Assembly (NCBI RefSeq): GCF_018131225.1
Contig: NZ_JAFCMM010000001.1
Coordinates: forward strand, 2,480,001-2,544,000
Length of the DNA stretch: 64,000 nucleotides
From: Bradyrhizobium sp. U87765 SZCCT0048
GTDB taxonomy: Bacteria; Pseudomonadota; Alphaproteobacteria; Rhizobiales; Xanthobacteraceae
Direction of reading: 5' to 3'
The notes under the pieces were generated by a model. That model was not told the DNA's origin, did not search any database, and saw only the letters and a program-made list of their open reading frames with translations. Shown in pieces: positions 63,842-64,000 of the stretch. The position numbers and the translations under genes are program-made. Each line of letters opens with the position of its first letter. Position 1 is the first letter of the stretch.

Positions 63842-64000
63842 TCAGCGGCGCAGGGCGGCGAATGCCGCGACCGCATCCGGCACCTGTGATGTCTTCAGGC
63901 CGGCGATGTTGATGCGCCCCGACGCGGGCATGTAGATGCCGTAACGCTCGCGCAGGTCAAGCACCTGGGCTTCGCTCAGCGGCAGCAGCGAGAACAGGCC
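63842..64000 (-). CDS. aromatic-amino-acid aminotransferase (5' end outside window)
   Basis: Only the last 52 codons are here. The protein reads GLFSLLPLSEAQVLDLRERY, then GIYMPASGRINIAGLKTSQV and ends AAFAALRR. The first part plus SGRINIAGL is diagnostic of the TyrB/AspC class I PLP aminotransferases, in which the Arg binds substrate carboxylate. The start lies beyond the right edge. Confidence 0.88.
   Translation of the reverse strand, partial: GLFSLLPLSEAQVLDLRERYGIYMPASGRINIAGLKTSQVPDAVAAFAALRR

Overview
The window is a high-GC, gene-dense chromosomal segment of an alphaproteobacterium. It is most likely from the Bradyrhizobium/Rhodopseudomonas/Afipia group (Nitrobacteraceae). The evidence is the dcw gene order, an A-type RNase P RNA with alphaproteobacterial features, a perfect Irr-type ICE box at bacterioferritin, the thiO-thiS-thiG-thiE-thiC order behind a TPP riboswitch, and families common in that group (extensin-like lipoprotein, DUF4403, DUF2277, YiaA/B). 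I saw no insertion sequence, phage, CRISPR array or tRNA gene.

Layout. 1-5900: a cut MFS transporter with a divergent LysR regulator; a membrane protein/GNAT-like pair; and a PspA-YiaA/B stress pair divergent from a TetR regulator, with three copies of one palindrome between them. 5900-10450: an iron-uptake module of AraC regulator, TonB-dependent siderophore receptor and PepSY membrane reductase-like protein. 10500-12900: a CorC/HlyC-type CBS membrane protein and an unrecognised 282-residue protein. 12977-24380: the dcw cluster on the minus strand (rsmH, ftsL, ftsI, murE, murF, mraY, murD, ftsW, murG). It stops after murG and has no mraZ directly upstream of rsmH. 25067-26330: an AmpD-like amidase, rnpB starting almost at the amidase stop codon, and a terminator.

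26300-32000: a thiolase-like/DUF35 pair without the usual thiolase cysteine, a LysR/SDR divergent pair, and an ABC exporter preceded by a 19-codon ORF with a strong Shine-Dalgarno. 32364-36160: an EmrAB-type tripartite exporter with a divergent TetR regulator and a perfect operator palindrome. 36164-40280: envelope proteins (extensin-like lipoprotein, a 28-residue membrane peptide, L,D-transpeptidase, DUF4403). 40495-45870: an OmpR-type two-component pair, an orphan branched-chain/amide-type binding protein and a soluble PAS histidine kinase. 45881-49020: two tandem paralogous polytopic membrane proteins with similar upstream DNA. 49206-54550: a lytic transglycosylase and the thiamin operon under a TPP riboswitch with a recognisable promoter.

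54630-64000: mixed housekeeping genes (DUF2277, PPOX flavoprotein, YoaK family, a collagen-like protein, VOC protein, CinA-C, oligopeptidase B, a small secreted protein), then the Irr-controlled bfr-bfd iron storage pair, SnoaL-like, LTXXQ-like and GIY-YIG proteins, and the C-terminus of an aromatic aminotransferase. The themes are cell-wall growth and envelope maintenance, iron uptake and storage, thiamin synthesis and efflux. Nothing seen proves an entirely new system. The best leads are the short leader-like ORF, the triple-operator PspA/YiaA module, the cysteine-less thiolase/DUF35 pair, the collagen-like protein and the break in the dcw cluster.
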